Origin: WFZT01 sp964398355
GTDB taxonomy: Bacteria; Hydrothermota; Hydrothermia; B15-G9; WFZT01
Length of the DNA stretch: 41,444 nucleotides
Assembly: GCA_964398355.1 (NCBI GenBank)
Contig: CAYNMM010000063.1
Span: 1-41,444 of the forward strand
Reading direction: 5' to 3'
In this document: in pieces, positions 33,569 through 41,444 of the stretch
Numbering within the stretch: position 1 is the stretch's first letter
Layout of the letters: each line of letters starts with the position of its first letter
The notes under the pieces: generated by a model
Databases searched by the model: none
What the model was told of the DNA's origin: nothing
The model's input: only the letters and a program-made list of their open reading frames with translations
Position numbers and translations under genes: made by a program

Positions 33569-34560
33569 GTATAAAATTTATCCAGTTTGGTCTTGGTCCA
33601 ATAGGGATAGAAGTAGCAAAGACGGCAATCTCAAAAGGTTTTGAGATTGTTGGTGCAGTTGATATTAAAGAGGATATTGTCGGAAAAGATGTTGCTGATG
33701 TTCTTGGACTTCCTGAAAGGACAGGGATTGAGGTTAAATCAAGCATAAAAGAGATAGGGAAAACCAATGCATCTGTAGTTTTTCATAATACGGTCTCGAA
33801 GTTTCCTGATGCTCTCCCTCAGGTACTGGAGATTGTAGAGATGGGATACAATGTGGTCTCAACCACAGAAGAAATGTCATTCCCTCTGGCGAGGTATCCA
33901 GAGCAGACAAAAGAACTTGATGAAAAGGCAAAATCCTTTAATGTTACTGTCCTTGGTACAGGGGTGAATCCTGGATTTGTGCTTGATACTCTCCCTATTG
34001 TGATGACAACGCCTGCCAAGAGGGTAGATAGAATTGTGGGACTGAGAATACAAAATGCGTCTGTTAGAAGATACCCGTTCCAGAAAAAGATAGGATCAGG
34101 TATGACACCAGAAGACTTTAGAAAGGCATGGAATGAGGGTAAATTGGGACACATGGGATTTAAAGAGAGCACAAGTATGATTGCTCATGCATTGGGGTGG
34201 AAACTTGATAGGATCGAGGAGGTCTGTGAGCCTGTGATAGCTGAGCAATATGTTGAGACACAATATTTTAAGGTAGAAAAGGGATTGGTAAGAGGACTTA
34301 ATCAGACGGTTAAAGGATTTAAGAATGGAGAGGAGATAATAAAACTCCAGATAATAGCAGCGCTTGAAGCTGAGAATCCAAGGGATGAGATTTTTGTGTA
34401 TGGTGAACCTAATATACATTTATATATAGAGGGTGGATTGCACGGAGATATTGCGACAGTGTCAGTGACGGCAAATATGGCGCCGATAGTGATTTCTGCG
34501 GATCCCGGATTCAAGACGATGATAGATTTACCCATACCGAGGAATTATCAGAATGGGTAG
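33565..34560 (+). CDS. DapB-like NAD(P) dehydrogenase, 2,4-diaminopentanoate dehydrogenase type
   Basis: 331 residues. The N-terminal Rossmann fold (IKFIQFGLGPIGIEVAKTAI) resembles DapB. VVSTTEEMSFPLARYPEQTK and VLGTGVNPGFVLDTLPIVMT are features of the diaminopentanoate dehydrogenase (Ord) group of ornithine/lysine fermentation rather than true dihydrodipicolinate reductase, which is shorter. ATG overlaps the DUF1850 stop by 4 bases; AGGAGG lies upstream. Being in the TRAP operon, it probably acts on the imported compound, plausibly an amino acid derivative. Substrate is inferred. Confidence 0.78.
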   Translation: MSIKFIQFGLGPIGIEVAKTAISKGFEIVGAVDIKEDIVGKDVADVLGLPERTGIEVKSSIKEIGKTNASVVFHNTVSKFPDALPQVLEIVEMGYNVVSTTEEMSFPLARYPEQTKELDEKAKSFNVTVLGTGVNPGFVLDTLPIVMTTPAKRVDRIVGLRIQNASVRRYPFQKKIGSGMTPEDFRKAWNEGKLGHMGFKESTSMIAHALGWKLDRIEEVCEPVIAEQYVETQYFKVEKGLVRGLNQTVKGFKNGEEIIKLQIIAALEAENPRDEIFVYGEPNIHLYIEGGLHGDIATVSVTANMAPIVISADPGFKTMIDLPIPRNYQNG

Positions 34561-34572
34561 GAGTAGAAGGAT

Positions 34573-34619
34573 GTAAACCGAGGGGCGGCGGGCTACAGGC
34601 CCGCCGCCCCTCGGTTTAC
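34573..34619 (+). terminator. Very long perfect hairpin after the TRAP operon
   Basis: 21-bp perfect arms (GTAAACCGAGGGG... and the complement) with the five-base loop TACAG, 12 bases after the dehydrogenase stop. Core GGGGCGGCGGGC resembles the other gene-end hairpins. It separates the TRAP operon from nuo. Confidence 0.85.
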
Positions 34620-34643
34620 AATTTGAGATTATTGTGTTAAACT
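34615..34643 (+). promoter_or_regulatory. Candidate nuo promoter
   Basis: TTTACA (34615-34620, at the base of the hairpin), 17-base spacer, TAAACT (34638-34643), about 29 bases before nuoG. Moderate match to consensus. Confidence 0.4.
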
Positions 34644-34671
34644 TACCCTAAATTTTCCAGGTGAGGAGAAA

Positions 34672-37224
34672 ATGCCGAAATTTATTCTTAATGGTAAGGA
34701 GGTTGAGTATAAACCAGGAGAAACTATCCTCCAGGTAGCCTGGAGATTGGGAGTTAAAATTCCTGTCTTTTGCTACCATCCCCACCTTCCCGTTTATGCA
34801 GGATGTAGAATGTGCCTTGTTGAGGTTGAGCTCAGAGGCAGAAAAGGCCTTCTCCCTTCTTGCGCAACCCAGGTTGCCGAGGGAATGGTCGTTAATACAG
34901 AAACAGATGAAGTTAGACATGCAAGGAAAAGTCAGCTGGAATTTTTGCTCCTTAATCACCCGCTTGAGTGTCCTACCTGTGACGCTGGAGGAGAGTGTGA
35001 CCTTCAGAATTTAACATTTTTCCTTGGCCCTACAGAGTCTCGATATTCGTTTAAAAAACATGAGAAAAAACTCGTTGAAGCACATCCATATTTAAAGCTT
35101 TACCCTAACAGATGTATTTTGTGTAACAGATGTGTCAGTTTTTATCAGGAAATCTCTGCAAACGATGATTGGGGAATGTTTGGACGTGGTCACAACATGA
35201 GGGTGGGGCCATATAGAGATAAGATCCTTGATAGTGAGTTCTCGGGGAACATGATTGAAGTTTGTCCTCTCGGGGCTATTACGGGTCGTGATTTTAGATT
35301 TAAATCAAGACCATGGGAACATAGAGCTTTTGAAAGTATTTCTCCTCACGATTCTATCGGTGCAAACATTAAGGTTTATGCAAGAGTGGGGGGTAAATAC
35401 TCGAGGGGATTTATAATTGAAGGAGGTGTTCGGGGGGAGAATCACGAAATTCTGCGTATAAACATGCGACCAAATTATGAGGTTAATGACCCCTGGATAG
35501 ATGATAGGACAAGATTTATTCACAGTTACGTTAATTCGTCAGAAAGAATTGTTGAGCCTCTTCTAAAAAAGGAAGGGGAATTTAAAGAAACGGACTGGGA
35601 CGAAGTTGTTTCCTACGTTTCAAAGAGATTGGCTGAGATAAAAGAAAAATATGGTCCGGACTCTATTGCCGGAATTACAGGGGGAAGAGGCTCGAATGAA
35701 TCAGCCTTCCTTTTTGCAAAACTTTTAAAGGAGACGCTTGGCACAAATAATGTTGATTTGCGTTTTCCTCGGAGAGACTTTGAGCAGGGGGATCCTATTT
35801 ATGAAGTTCTTGGTACCTCGGCATCTACAGCAAAACTGAATGATATTTATGAAGTTAAAAATATTGTAGTGTTTGGTACAGAGATAAGGGAAACTCATCC
35901 ACTTGTGGGTTTAAAACTTGTTAAAGCAAGAAAGAGAGGAGCGAATATCTGGTATCTTGGTAAATGGTCAGGTAAAGCAGAAAAAAGATGGGCAACTCGT
36001 ATATACCATTATAATATATATGGAGAATTGGAAGCCGCTCTTTTAATATTAAAATTAGCTGGTTTAAAGAAAGAAATAGGGATTGAGGGACTTAAAAATG
36101 TTCCCTTTGACGTTTTGATTGAAAAATCAGGTTTGCAAAGAGAATCTATTGAACAATTGGTTGAGGATGGAACACTATTTATATTTGACGATCAACTTCC
36201 TTACAATGTTCAAAAAGCCCTTACCTATGCTTCAAGTTTATTAAAGGGCAGGATTTTGTTGCTCAGGAATGCTCCCAATGGTCAGGGATTTGTAGATATG
36301 GGAGTGTCACCTGTTTTATCAAGTGGCCAGTCACCTGAGGCTGAGAAGGGATTGTCTACTTATGGAATCCTGAAGGCTGCTCTGGATGGAAAAATTAAGG
36401 CATTGCTTCTTTATAACGTTGATCCCCTGGTTGAATTCCCCATGAGAGGCGAGATTCTTGAAGCTATAAAGAGTATCGATTTTATTGTTATTTTTGATTC
36501 TTTCTGGAGTGAAATAACTGGTTACGCTGATGCTGTATTGCCACTAACGTTAAGTTTTGAGGAAGAAGGTAGTTATACTAATACAGAGGGACGAGTTCAA
36601 TGGAGTGAGAAGGTGATTCCCTCTTACGGAATGGCAAGAGAAGCATGGAGGATTTTTTCTGGCATCATAAATTCACTTACCGGTGAGGAAATGTTTGATA
36701 ATGCGAAGGAGATTTCAAGAGTAATTTTTAAGACTGTTGAACCGTACAAGAGGCTGAGTTTCCCTCTGGAAAGTAAATTTGAAGAGCCATATCCGGAGAA
36801 TATTCCATCTCTCCACAATATCAAGACCGTGTATAAATATCCTGTGGCTGAATATTCGTTCAGCCCAAGAGAAGTATCGTTCGAATATACTAAAGAGGAA
36901 GTTGAAATTGGAGATTATGTACTTGTGATGTCACACCATTTATATAAAACAATATATACTTTAAGAACAAAAGATGCGGAGCCTCTTATTCCTTATAAGG
37001 TTGTTGAGATGAATCCCGAGACTATCAAGCAAGAGGGGATCGAAGGTGAGGCGGTTTTGATAGGTCCGAGAAATGAGGAGTATGAAGTTAAAGTAAAACC
37101 AAATAAAAATCTGCCTGTGGGTGTAGTTAGAGTGTTTTATCCGTTTCTTGATTATGACTTGAACGTTTTACTTGATTACGAAGGATTGGGGCGTGTGAGG
37201 ATAGCGCAGACTGTTAGGAGGTAA
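34672..37224 (+). CDS. nuoG: NADH-quinone oxidoreductase subunit G
   Basis: 850 residues. An N-terminal [2Fe-2S] domain (CYHPHLPVYAGCRMC ... SCATQV), then the His/Cys [4Fe-4S] ligand segment HPLECPTCDAGGECDLQNL, then NRCILCNRCVSFYQE and EVCPLGAITG, and a molybdopterin-oxidoreductase-like C-terminal domain (DDRTRFIHSYVNSSERI, GITGGRGSNESAFLFAKLL). The optional N7 cluster motif is absent: the segment reads SISPHDSIGAN without cysteines. It carries electrons within the peripheral arm of complex I. GTGAGGAG ribosome site; first of four tightly packed nuo genes (G-I-B-D). Confidence 0.93.
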   Translation: MPKFILNGKEVEYKPGETILQVAWRLGVKIPVFCYHPHLPVYAGCRMCLVEVELRGRKGLLPSCATQVAEGMVVNTETDEVRHARKSQLEFLLLNHPLECPTCDAGGECDLQNLTFFLGPTESRYSFKKHEKKLVEAHPYLKLYPNRCILCNRCVSFYQEISANDDWGMFGRGHNMRVGPYRDKILDSEFSGNMIEVCPLGAITGRDFRFKSRPWEHRAFESISPHDSIGANIKVYARVGGKYSRGFIIEGGVRGENHEILRINMRPNYEVNDPWIDDRTRFIHSYVNSSERIVEPLLKKEGEFKETDWDEVVSYVSKRLAEIKEKYGPDSIAGITGGRGSNESAFLFAKLLKETLGTNNVDLRFPRRDFEQGDPIYEVLGTSASTAKLNDIYEVKNIVVFGTEIRETHPLVGLKLVKARKRGANIWYLGKWSGKAEKRWATRIYHYNIYGELEAALLILKLAGLKKEIGIEGLKNVPFDVLIEKSGLQRESIEQLVEDGTLFIFDDQLPYNVQKALTYASSLLKGRILLLRNAPNGQGFVDMGVSPVLSSGQSPEAEKGLSTYGILKAALDGKIKALLLYNVDPLVEFPMRGEILEAIKSIDFIVIFDSFWSEITGYADAVLPLTLSFEEEGSYTNTEGRVQWSEKVIPSYGMAREAWRIFSGIINSLTGEEMFDNAKEISRVIFKTVEPYKRLSFPLESKFEEPYPENIPSLHNIKTVYKYPVAEYSFSPREVSFEYTKEEVEIGDYVLVMSHHLYKTIYTLRTKDAEPLIPYKVVEMNPETIKQEGIEGEAVLIGPRNEEYEVKVKPNKNLPVGVVRVFYPFLDYDLNVLLDYEGLGRVRIAQTVRR

Positions 37225-37226
37225 AG

Positions 37227-37784
37227 ATGATAGGACCGCTAATTAAAGGCCTTTCCATTACTTTCAAGTATATATTTAGGAAGAAATTTACGGTTCAATA
37301 TCCTGAAGAAAGAAGGGAGCTCCCACCGCGTGCAAAATGGCTTCATATTCTTCAGAGACATGAAGATGGTAAGGAAAGATGTGTTGCCTGTATGCTTTGT
37401 GCATCTGCATGTCCTACAGAGGCAATTTATATAGTTGGAGAGGAGAATGATCTTGATAATCCTATTTCTCATGGAGAAAGATTTGCCAAAGTGTGGGACC
37501 TTGATCTCGGAAGATGTATGTTTTGTGGTTACTGTGTCGAGGCATGTCCAGAAGAGGCACTTGCAATGACAGACGAATACGAGCTTGCGGTTCCTACGAA
37601 GAAGGATCTCGTCCTTCATAAGGAGGATCTTCTTGTACCACCTGGTACTCCCCCTGTTCATACGTGGCTTGGATATTATAGAAAAGAGCCAGTGGGAGCC
37701 GTACCAGTCTCGAGACCCCGTGAATTGCACATTGAATTTGAGGAATATCTGAGGAGAAAAGGGCCTGAGGAGGATGAATTATGA
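37227..37784 (+). CDS. nuoI: NADH-quinone oxidoreductase subunit I
   Basis: 185 residues with two [4Fe-4S] motifs: C52/C55/C58/C62 (CVACMLCASACP) and C97/C100/C103/C107 (CMFCGYCVEACP), the N6a/N6b clusters. N-terminal amphipathic segment (LIKGLSITFKYIFRKKFTVQYP) is the usual NuoI membrane-contact region. It starts 2 bases after nuoG with an AGGAGG site and overlaps nuoB by 4 bases. Confidence 0.94.
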   Translation: MIGPLIKGLSITFKYIFRKKFTVQYPEERRELPPRAKWLHILQRHEDGKERCVACMLCASACPTEAIYIVGEENDLDNPISHGERFAKVWDLDLGRCMFCGYCVEACPEEALAMTDEYELAVPTKKDLVLHKEDLLVPPGTPPVHTWLGYYRKEPVGAVPVSRPRELHIEFEEYLRRKGPEEDEL

Positions 37785-38314
37785 TTCGACTGGAAAAGAG
37801 GGGAAAGGATCCATTTGTAGTTTATGGAAAAGAGAGATCTATTGAAGAACAGTTACGCAGGAATATATTAATTACGACAGTTGATGCCATGCTAAAATGG
37901 TCGAGAAGAAACTCTTTATGGCCTTTACCTCTTGGGCTTGCCTGTTGTGCTATAGAAATGATGGGGGCTTTTTTCTCACGTTACGATATGGCGAGATTTG
38001 GATTTGAAGTCTTTAGATTTTCACCGAGACAGGCAGATTTGATGATTGTTGCAGGAACTGTTACGAAAAAGATGGCTCCTATTGTAAAAAGGCTTTATGA
38101 TCAAATGTCTGAGCCGAAATGGGTAATTGCTATGGGTGCTTGTGCTATGGCTGGTGGACCTTACAATTCCTATGCTGTGGTTCAGGGTGTCGATAACCTT
38201 ATACCGGTGGATGTGTACGTTCCGGGATGTCCTCCAAGACCTGAATCCCTCATATACGGAATAATGAAATTGAGGGAGAAAATTAAGTATGAGAGGGAGG
38301 CAAAGATTCTATGA
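37781..38314 (+). CDS. nuoB: NADH-quinone oxidoreductase subunit B
   Basis: 177 residues. The N2 cluster ligands are the tandem C55-C56 (LGLACCAIEMM), C121 (GACAMAGGPY) and C150 (VPGCPPRPE). RYDMARFGFEVFRFSPRQADLM is the quinone-site arginine region of NuoB. Overlaps nuoI and nuoD by 4 bases each. Confidence 0.95.
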   Translation: MIRLEKRGKDPFVVYGKERSIEEQLRRNILITTVDAMLKWSRRNSLWPLPLGLACCAIEMMGAFFSRYDMARFGFEVFRFSPRQADLMIVAGTVTKKMAPIVKRLYDQMSEPKWVIAMGACAMAGGPYNSYAVVQGVDNLIPVDVYVPGCPPRPESLIYGIMKLREKIKYEREAKIL

Positions 38315-39510
38315 AACAGGATTTTGGAAGAGAAACTGGTGTGAAGACTGATATTATCGAACTTAATATGGGACCCCAGCACCCATCCACTCATGGAGTA
38401 ATGAGGATAGTTCTCGAACTCGACGGTGAGGTTATAGTTAAAGCAAAGCCTGTTATTGGATACCTGCATCGTGGCACAGAAAAAATAGCGGAGTACAGAG
38501 CTTATTACCAAGTGGTACCCTATACTGATAGGCTTGATTATCTTGCCCCAATGTCCAATGAGCTTGGTTACGTGATGGCCGTTGAGAAACTTCTTGGAAT
38601 CGAAGTACCTATAAGGGCCCAATTTTTGAGAGTAATACTTGCGGAACTTGCGAGAATTGCCTCCCATCTTGTCTGGCTTGGTTCCAATGCAAATGATATA
38701 GGAGCTGTAACTGTTTTCCTCTATGCATTTAGGGAAAGGGAAAAGATCTATGATTTGCTTGAAGCTGTTTCAGGTCAAAGGATGAATAACGCATTTCTTA
38801 AAATTGGTGGTTTAATGGGAGATGTGCCGGATGGATGGATCGAAGAAGTTAAGAAATTTGTAAAACAATTTCCTGAAAAATTAAGGGACCCGGATGGTCT
38901 ATTGACAAAGAATAAAATATGGAAAGAGAGAACGGAAGGAATCGGAGTAATTCCAAGGGATCTCGCAATAGAATTATCGCTGACTGGTCCCCCATTAAGA
39001 GCCTCTGGGGTTAAGAGGGATCTGAGAAAGGATACCCCATATCTTGTTTATGACCAGTTTGATTTTGATGTCCCGGTCGAGACAGCTGGCGATGTTTATG
39101 CAAGATACCTTGTTAGAATGGAAGAGATGCGTCAGTCAGTAAGGATCATAGAACAGGCTATTGATAAACTTCCTGAAGGGCCGGTTTTAATTGATAACTA
39201 CAAGATAGTCCCACCTCCTAAGGATAAGGTGTATAAGGACATACCAGAATTGATTCACCATTTTAAACTAATATCCGAAGGATTCCATCCACCAAAGGGT
39301 GAGGTTTATTTTGCCGTAGAGGCCCCTAAAGGTGAGTTAGGATACTATATTGTCTCTAACGGATCCAATAAGCCCTACAGGCTGAGAATCAGGCCACCTT
39401 CATTTGTTAACCTCCAAGCACTTGAATATATACTTCCGGGGCATTTGATTGCGGATGCTGTTGCTATTATAGGTAGTCTTGATCCGGTGTTTGGAGAGGT
39501 CGATAGATGA
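38311..39510 (+). CDS. nuoD: NADH-quinone oxidoreductase subunit D
   Basis: 399 residues. It begins with the NuoD signature LNMGPQHPSTHGVMRIVLEL and has YLHRGTEKIAEYR, DRLDYLAPMSNELGY, the RMNNAF segment and the conserved C-terminal DPVFGEVDR. The NiFe-hydrogenase cysteines are absent, so it is a quinone-binding complex I subunit and not a hydrogenase. No NuoC is fused or adjacent, and no membrane subunits follow within the window; a promoter and unrelated micro-ORFs come next. Confidence 0.95.
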   Translation: MKQDFGRETGVKTDIIELNMGPQHPSTHGVMRIVLELDGEVIVKAKPVIGYLHRGTEKIAEYRAYYQVVPYTDRLDYLAPMSNELGYVMAVEKLLGIEVPIRAQFLRVILAELARIASHLVWLGSNANDIGAVTVFLYAFREREKIYDLLEAVSGQRMNNAFLKIGGLMGDVPDGWIEEVKKFVKQFPEKLRDPDGLLTKNKIWKERTEGIGVIPRDLAIELSLTGPPLRASGVKRDLRKDTPYLVYDQFDFDVPVETAGDVYARYLVRMEEMRQSVRIIEQAIDKLPEGPVLIDNYKIVPPPKDKVYKDIPELIHHFKLISEGFHPPKGEVYFAVEAPKGELGYYIVSNGSNKPYRLRIRPPSFVNLQALEYILPGHLIADAVAIIGSLDPVFGEVDR

Positions 39511-39636
39511 ACCTCCCAAATCTGGAATTCATCAAAACATGCGGAATCTCTTGACATTTTAGAAGCATTTAAAATAAAATTCGGATGCAAATTGGTTTAT
39601 AAAATTTTCAAGAACTGTTGTGTTTTGTTAGAAAAG

Positions 39637-39665
39637 TTGACATAATGGAAACGGATGAGTAAAAT
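39637..39665 (+). promoter_or_regulatory. Strong sigma-70 promoter before the micro-ORFs and secreted protein
   Basis: TTGACA (39637-39642), 17-base spacer, TAAAAT (39660-39665). Near-perfect match. Transcription would begin about 39672, shortly before an AAGGAG ribosome site. Confidence 0.7.
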
Positions 39666-39690
39666 AAATTGCACAAAAAGGAGAAAAGTT

Positions 39691-39813
39691 GTGGGAAATA
39701 GCAAGATCTGTATCCTTCCAGAAAGATATGTTAGTACCTGGATGTATGGTTTCTTTGCTTTAACTAATTCACTTAATAACTCCAGACATTTTGAAAACAG
39801 GAGGCAATGGTAA
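39691..39813 (+). CDS. Possible 40-residue micro-ORF
   Basis: GTG start, 7 bases after AAGGAG (39678-39683), encoding 40 residues (MGNSKICILPERYVSTWMYG and 20 more ending in RRQW). No family recognised. Its TAA overlaps the next ATG (TAATG). Support comes from the strong promoter, good ribosome site and stop-start coupling. It could instead be a decayed fragment. Confidence 0.4.
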   Translation: MGNSKICILPERYVSTWMYGFFALTNSLNNSRHFENRRQW

Positions 39814-39920
39814 TGGAAGATAATACCCAAATTTTGTGTGGATGGATTCAAGAAAAGCGTGTTTTTGTGTTTTCAACAGTACTTACAAATTTAGAAAAAA
39901 GGAGGTTATTCAATGGGTAA
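39813..39920 (+). CDS. Possible 35-residue micro-ORF
   Basis: ATG start, 8 bases after AGGAGG (39799-39804), encoding 35 residues (MEDNTQILCGWIQEKRVF to RRLFNG). It ends with TAA 39918-39920, overlapping the start of the secreted-protein gene by 8 bases. No family recognised. Read together with the preceding frame it may form a coupled leader for the large gene. Confidence 0.4.
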   Translation: MEDNTQILCGWIQEKRVFVFSTVLTNLEKRRLFNG

Positions 39921-41444
39921 TGTAAAAGTTAAAGATATAATAAAAAATATGGTTAAGCCCATTTATGTAAGTGTGTTGGTATTTGGGCTTACAATTTCTC
40001 TTTCAGGTACTCTTGGAGCTGGTAGTTACCAGCCATCTGATAAGAATGGAAATGGATTGCCTGATAAAGTTGATATAATGCTTGGTCTTATAAATCCAGA
40101 TGGTACACCCTATACGCCTTCTGCTACACATCCTCGTGGAGATTATGATAAGGATGGTGTACCTGATAGTTTGGAAGATGCAAATAAGAATGGTGTGGTG
40201 GATATAGGGGAGACGAATCCCAAAATAGCCGACACTGATCATGATGGTATTATCGACGGTGCTGAGATGCTTGCAGATACGGCTTATCAGCCGACTGTTG
40301 TAGGTGATGTTGTTACTAATGAACTTGATCACATACCGGCTGCAGATACTTCTGATATAGATGGTGATGGTATTATAAATGCACTTGATATTGATTCTGA
40401 TAATGATGGACTCCTTGATGGTCCAAATTATGGATACGATATAAATTCAACAGGTAGTGTCTTTTCCTTTAATAATGGTGGTGGAGCCTATGCTTATGAG
40501 ACGGGTGCGGGTGGTAAGGGATTAAATCCTTATAACGCTGATACCGATGGAGACGGCCTTGGAGACGGTGAGGAGGTCTATACTTACTCCCAATGGGGTG
40601 TAGATCCAAAGAAGATAGATACAGATGGTGATAAATTGTCGGATGCACTGGAGATTAAACTTGGATTAAACCCAAATAATGTAGATACTGATGGAGACGG
40701 GCTGGCAGATTCGACGGAATGTTCAGATAATGCCACAATAACAGCGGATAATTTTGGAGCCGGTGGCGCTTCAGGGATCCTTGTTTGGGATAACGTACAC
40801 GGGGTCTATATTGATACTTTGACAGGTTTTCTTGCCGCCACGGATGTCGATAAAGATCATTTAATAGATGCACTTGATATCGATTCCGATAATGATGGTA
40901 TGAATGACGGAGTGGCAAATACGATTAACCCGAATGGCTCCGAAGGAATAGCTGACGTTGATGGAGATGGTGTTCCTAATTTCCGTGACATGGATTCGGA
41001 TAACGACGGATTAGCTGATGGTTCTGAAGAGCACTTTTTCCATACAAGTGCCTATGGATATACGGATCTGGATGGTGGAACTGGTGATGGTGTGGTTGAT
41101 GAAAGTGAGATTAAGTATGGTCTTAATTACAATTCAAATGACACAGATGGTGATGGTATAGTTGATTCTACAGAGGTTAATGATGGTACAAACGTTACAG
41201 TAGTAACAGCGTCTGGTCACAATGCTTATTATTTGACTTCTAAGCCAAGTGATTATGATAATGATAGTTTACCAGATGCGCGTGATTTGGATAGTGACAA
41301 CGATGGTCTCTTTGATGGAACATATAATCCAGGTTGGACCTATGCAGATGGAAAGGTCCCTAATGAGAGCACGTTTGGAACGAATTACAGAAACAGTGAT
41401 TCAGATGGAGATGGGTTGAGAGATGGATGGGAGGCAGGGAATGA
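39913..41444 (+). CDS. Large secreted protein with thrombospondin type-3-like calcium repeats, 3' end missing
   Basis: Open frame of 510 codons to the right edge with no stop. AAGGAGG lies 7 bases before the ATG. A signal segment (about 16-36, PIYVSVLVFGLTISLSGTLG) is followed by an almost uninterrupted series of acidic D-X-D-X-D-G loops, e.g. DTDHDGIIDGAE, DTDGDGLGDGEE, DTDGDGLADSTE. A recurring module has LDIDSDNDGLLDG, RDMDSDNDGLADG and RDLDSDNDGLFDG. Such TSP3-like/dockerin-like loops bind calcium and stiffen extracellular stalks in adhesins and surface proteins. One Cys only in the visible part (TECSDN). Likely a surface protein or S-layer/adhesin; C-terminal sorting signals lie outside the window. 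Confidence 0.88.
   Translation, partial: MGNVKVKDIIKNMVKPIYVSVLVFGLTISLSGTLGAGSYQPSDKNGNGLPDKVDIMLGLINPDGTPYTPSATHPRGDYDKDGVPDSLEDANKNGVVDIGETNPKIADTDHDGIIDGAEMLADTAYQPTVVGDVVTNELDHIPAADTSDIDGDGIINALDIDSDNDGLLDGPNYGYDINSTGSVFSFNNGGGAYAYETGAGGKGLNPYNADTDGDGLGDGEEVYTYSQWGVDPKKIDTDGDKLSDALEIKLGLNPNNVDTDGDGLADSTECSDNATITADNFGAGGASGILVWDNVHGVYIDTLTGFLAATDVDKDHLIDALDIDSDNDGMNDGVANTINPNGSEGIADVDGDGVPNFRDMDSDNDGLADGSEEHFFHTSAYGYTDLDGGTGDGVVDESEIKYGLNYNSNDTDGDGIVDSTEVNDGTNVTVVTASGHNAYYLTSKPSDYDNDSLPDARDLDSDNDGLFDGTYNPGWTYADGKVPNESTFGTNYRNSDSDGDGLRDGWEAGN

Noticed and set aside
38311..39510. NiFe-hydrogenase large subunit
   Set aside because: The CxxC pairs that ligate nickel are missing and the ends match NuoD.

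Overview
The window looks like a chromosomal segment of a thermophilic (or thermophile-derived), anaerobic, outer-membrane-bearing bacterium. Supporting signs are two-active-site protein disulfide oxidoreductase, DUF763, a four-subunit pyruvate/2-oxoacid:ferredoxin oxidoreductase, archaeal/thermophile-type LeuC/LeuD, a sigma-54 activator, and a periplasm-facing RND/LolA-like/beta-barrel set. AT content is fairly high, sigma-70 promoters are canonical (TTGACA-N17-TAnnnT) and most genes have GGAGG ribosome sites. Lineage cannot be fixed from sequence alone; an uncultured thermophilic FCB-like or WOR-3/Hydrothermae-like group is a guess.

Layout. 1-4.9 kb (minus): TetR regulator, large RND/MMPL exporter, LolA-like periplasmic protein and a beta-barrel protein cut by the window edge. 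4.9-6.0 kb: non-coding array of C-rich/G-rich hairpins. 6.1-7.2 kb (minus): redox/zinc-ribbon pair behind a palindromic operator, then tRNA-Pro and tRNA-Gln. 7.2-8.0 kb: dispersed repeats. 8.1-10.7 kb (minus): NAD(P)HX repair enzyme and a zinc alcohol dehydrogenase. 11.0-15.3 kb (plus): por-type operon whose delta subunit is fused to a GltD-like NAD(P)H/FAD module. 15.5-18.4 kb (minus): leuC-leuD-leuB. 18.8-22.1 kb: DUF763, sigma-54 activator, NifX-like protein. 22.3-26.1 kb (plus): five-gene operon of DUF3311-like membrane peptide, sodium/solute symporter, PanE-like reductase, free-standing archaeal ThrRS-type editing domain and glycerophosphodiesterase. 26.4-30.2 kb: radical SAM/B12 protein, ferritin with a PerR/Fur-like box, Mrp/NBP35 ATPase. 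30.2-31.0 kb: another composite repeat. 31.0-34.6 kb (plus): fused TAXI-TRAP permease, DUF1850 protein, DapB-like/diaminopentanoate-type dehydrogenase. 34.7-39.5 kb (plus): nuoG-I-B-D. 39.6-41.4 kb (plus): a strong promoter, two coupled micro-ORFs and the start of a large secreted protein with thrombospondin type-3-like calcium repeats.

How it fits together: pyruvate or other 2-oxoacids are oxidised through ferredoxin, with electrons exchangeable with NAD(P)H by the fused subunit and fed into a complex I-like enzyme. Branched-chain synthesis and possibly pantothenate supply (PanE-like enzyme plus symporter) are nearby. The most interesting items are the stand-alone editing domain with apparent changes at catalytic positions, the micro-ORF cascade ahead of the giant secreted gene, several genes whose promoters predict leaderless mRNAs, the dispersed repeats, and recurring GGGGCGGCC hairpins at gene ends.
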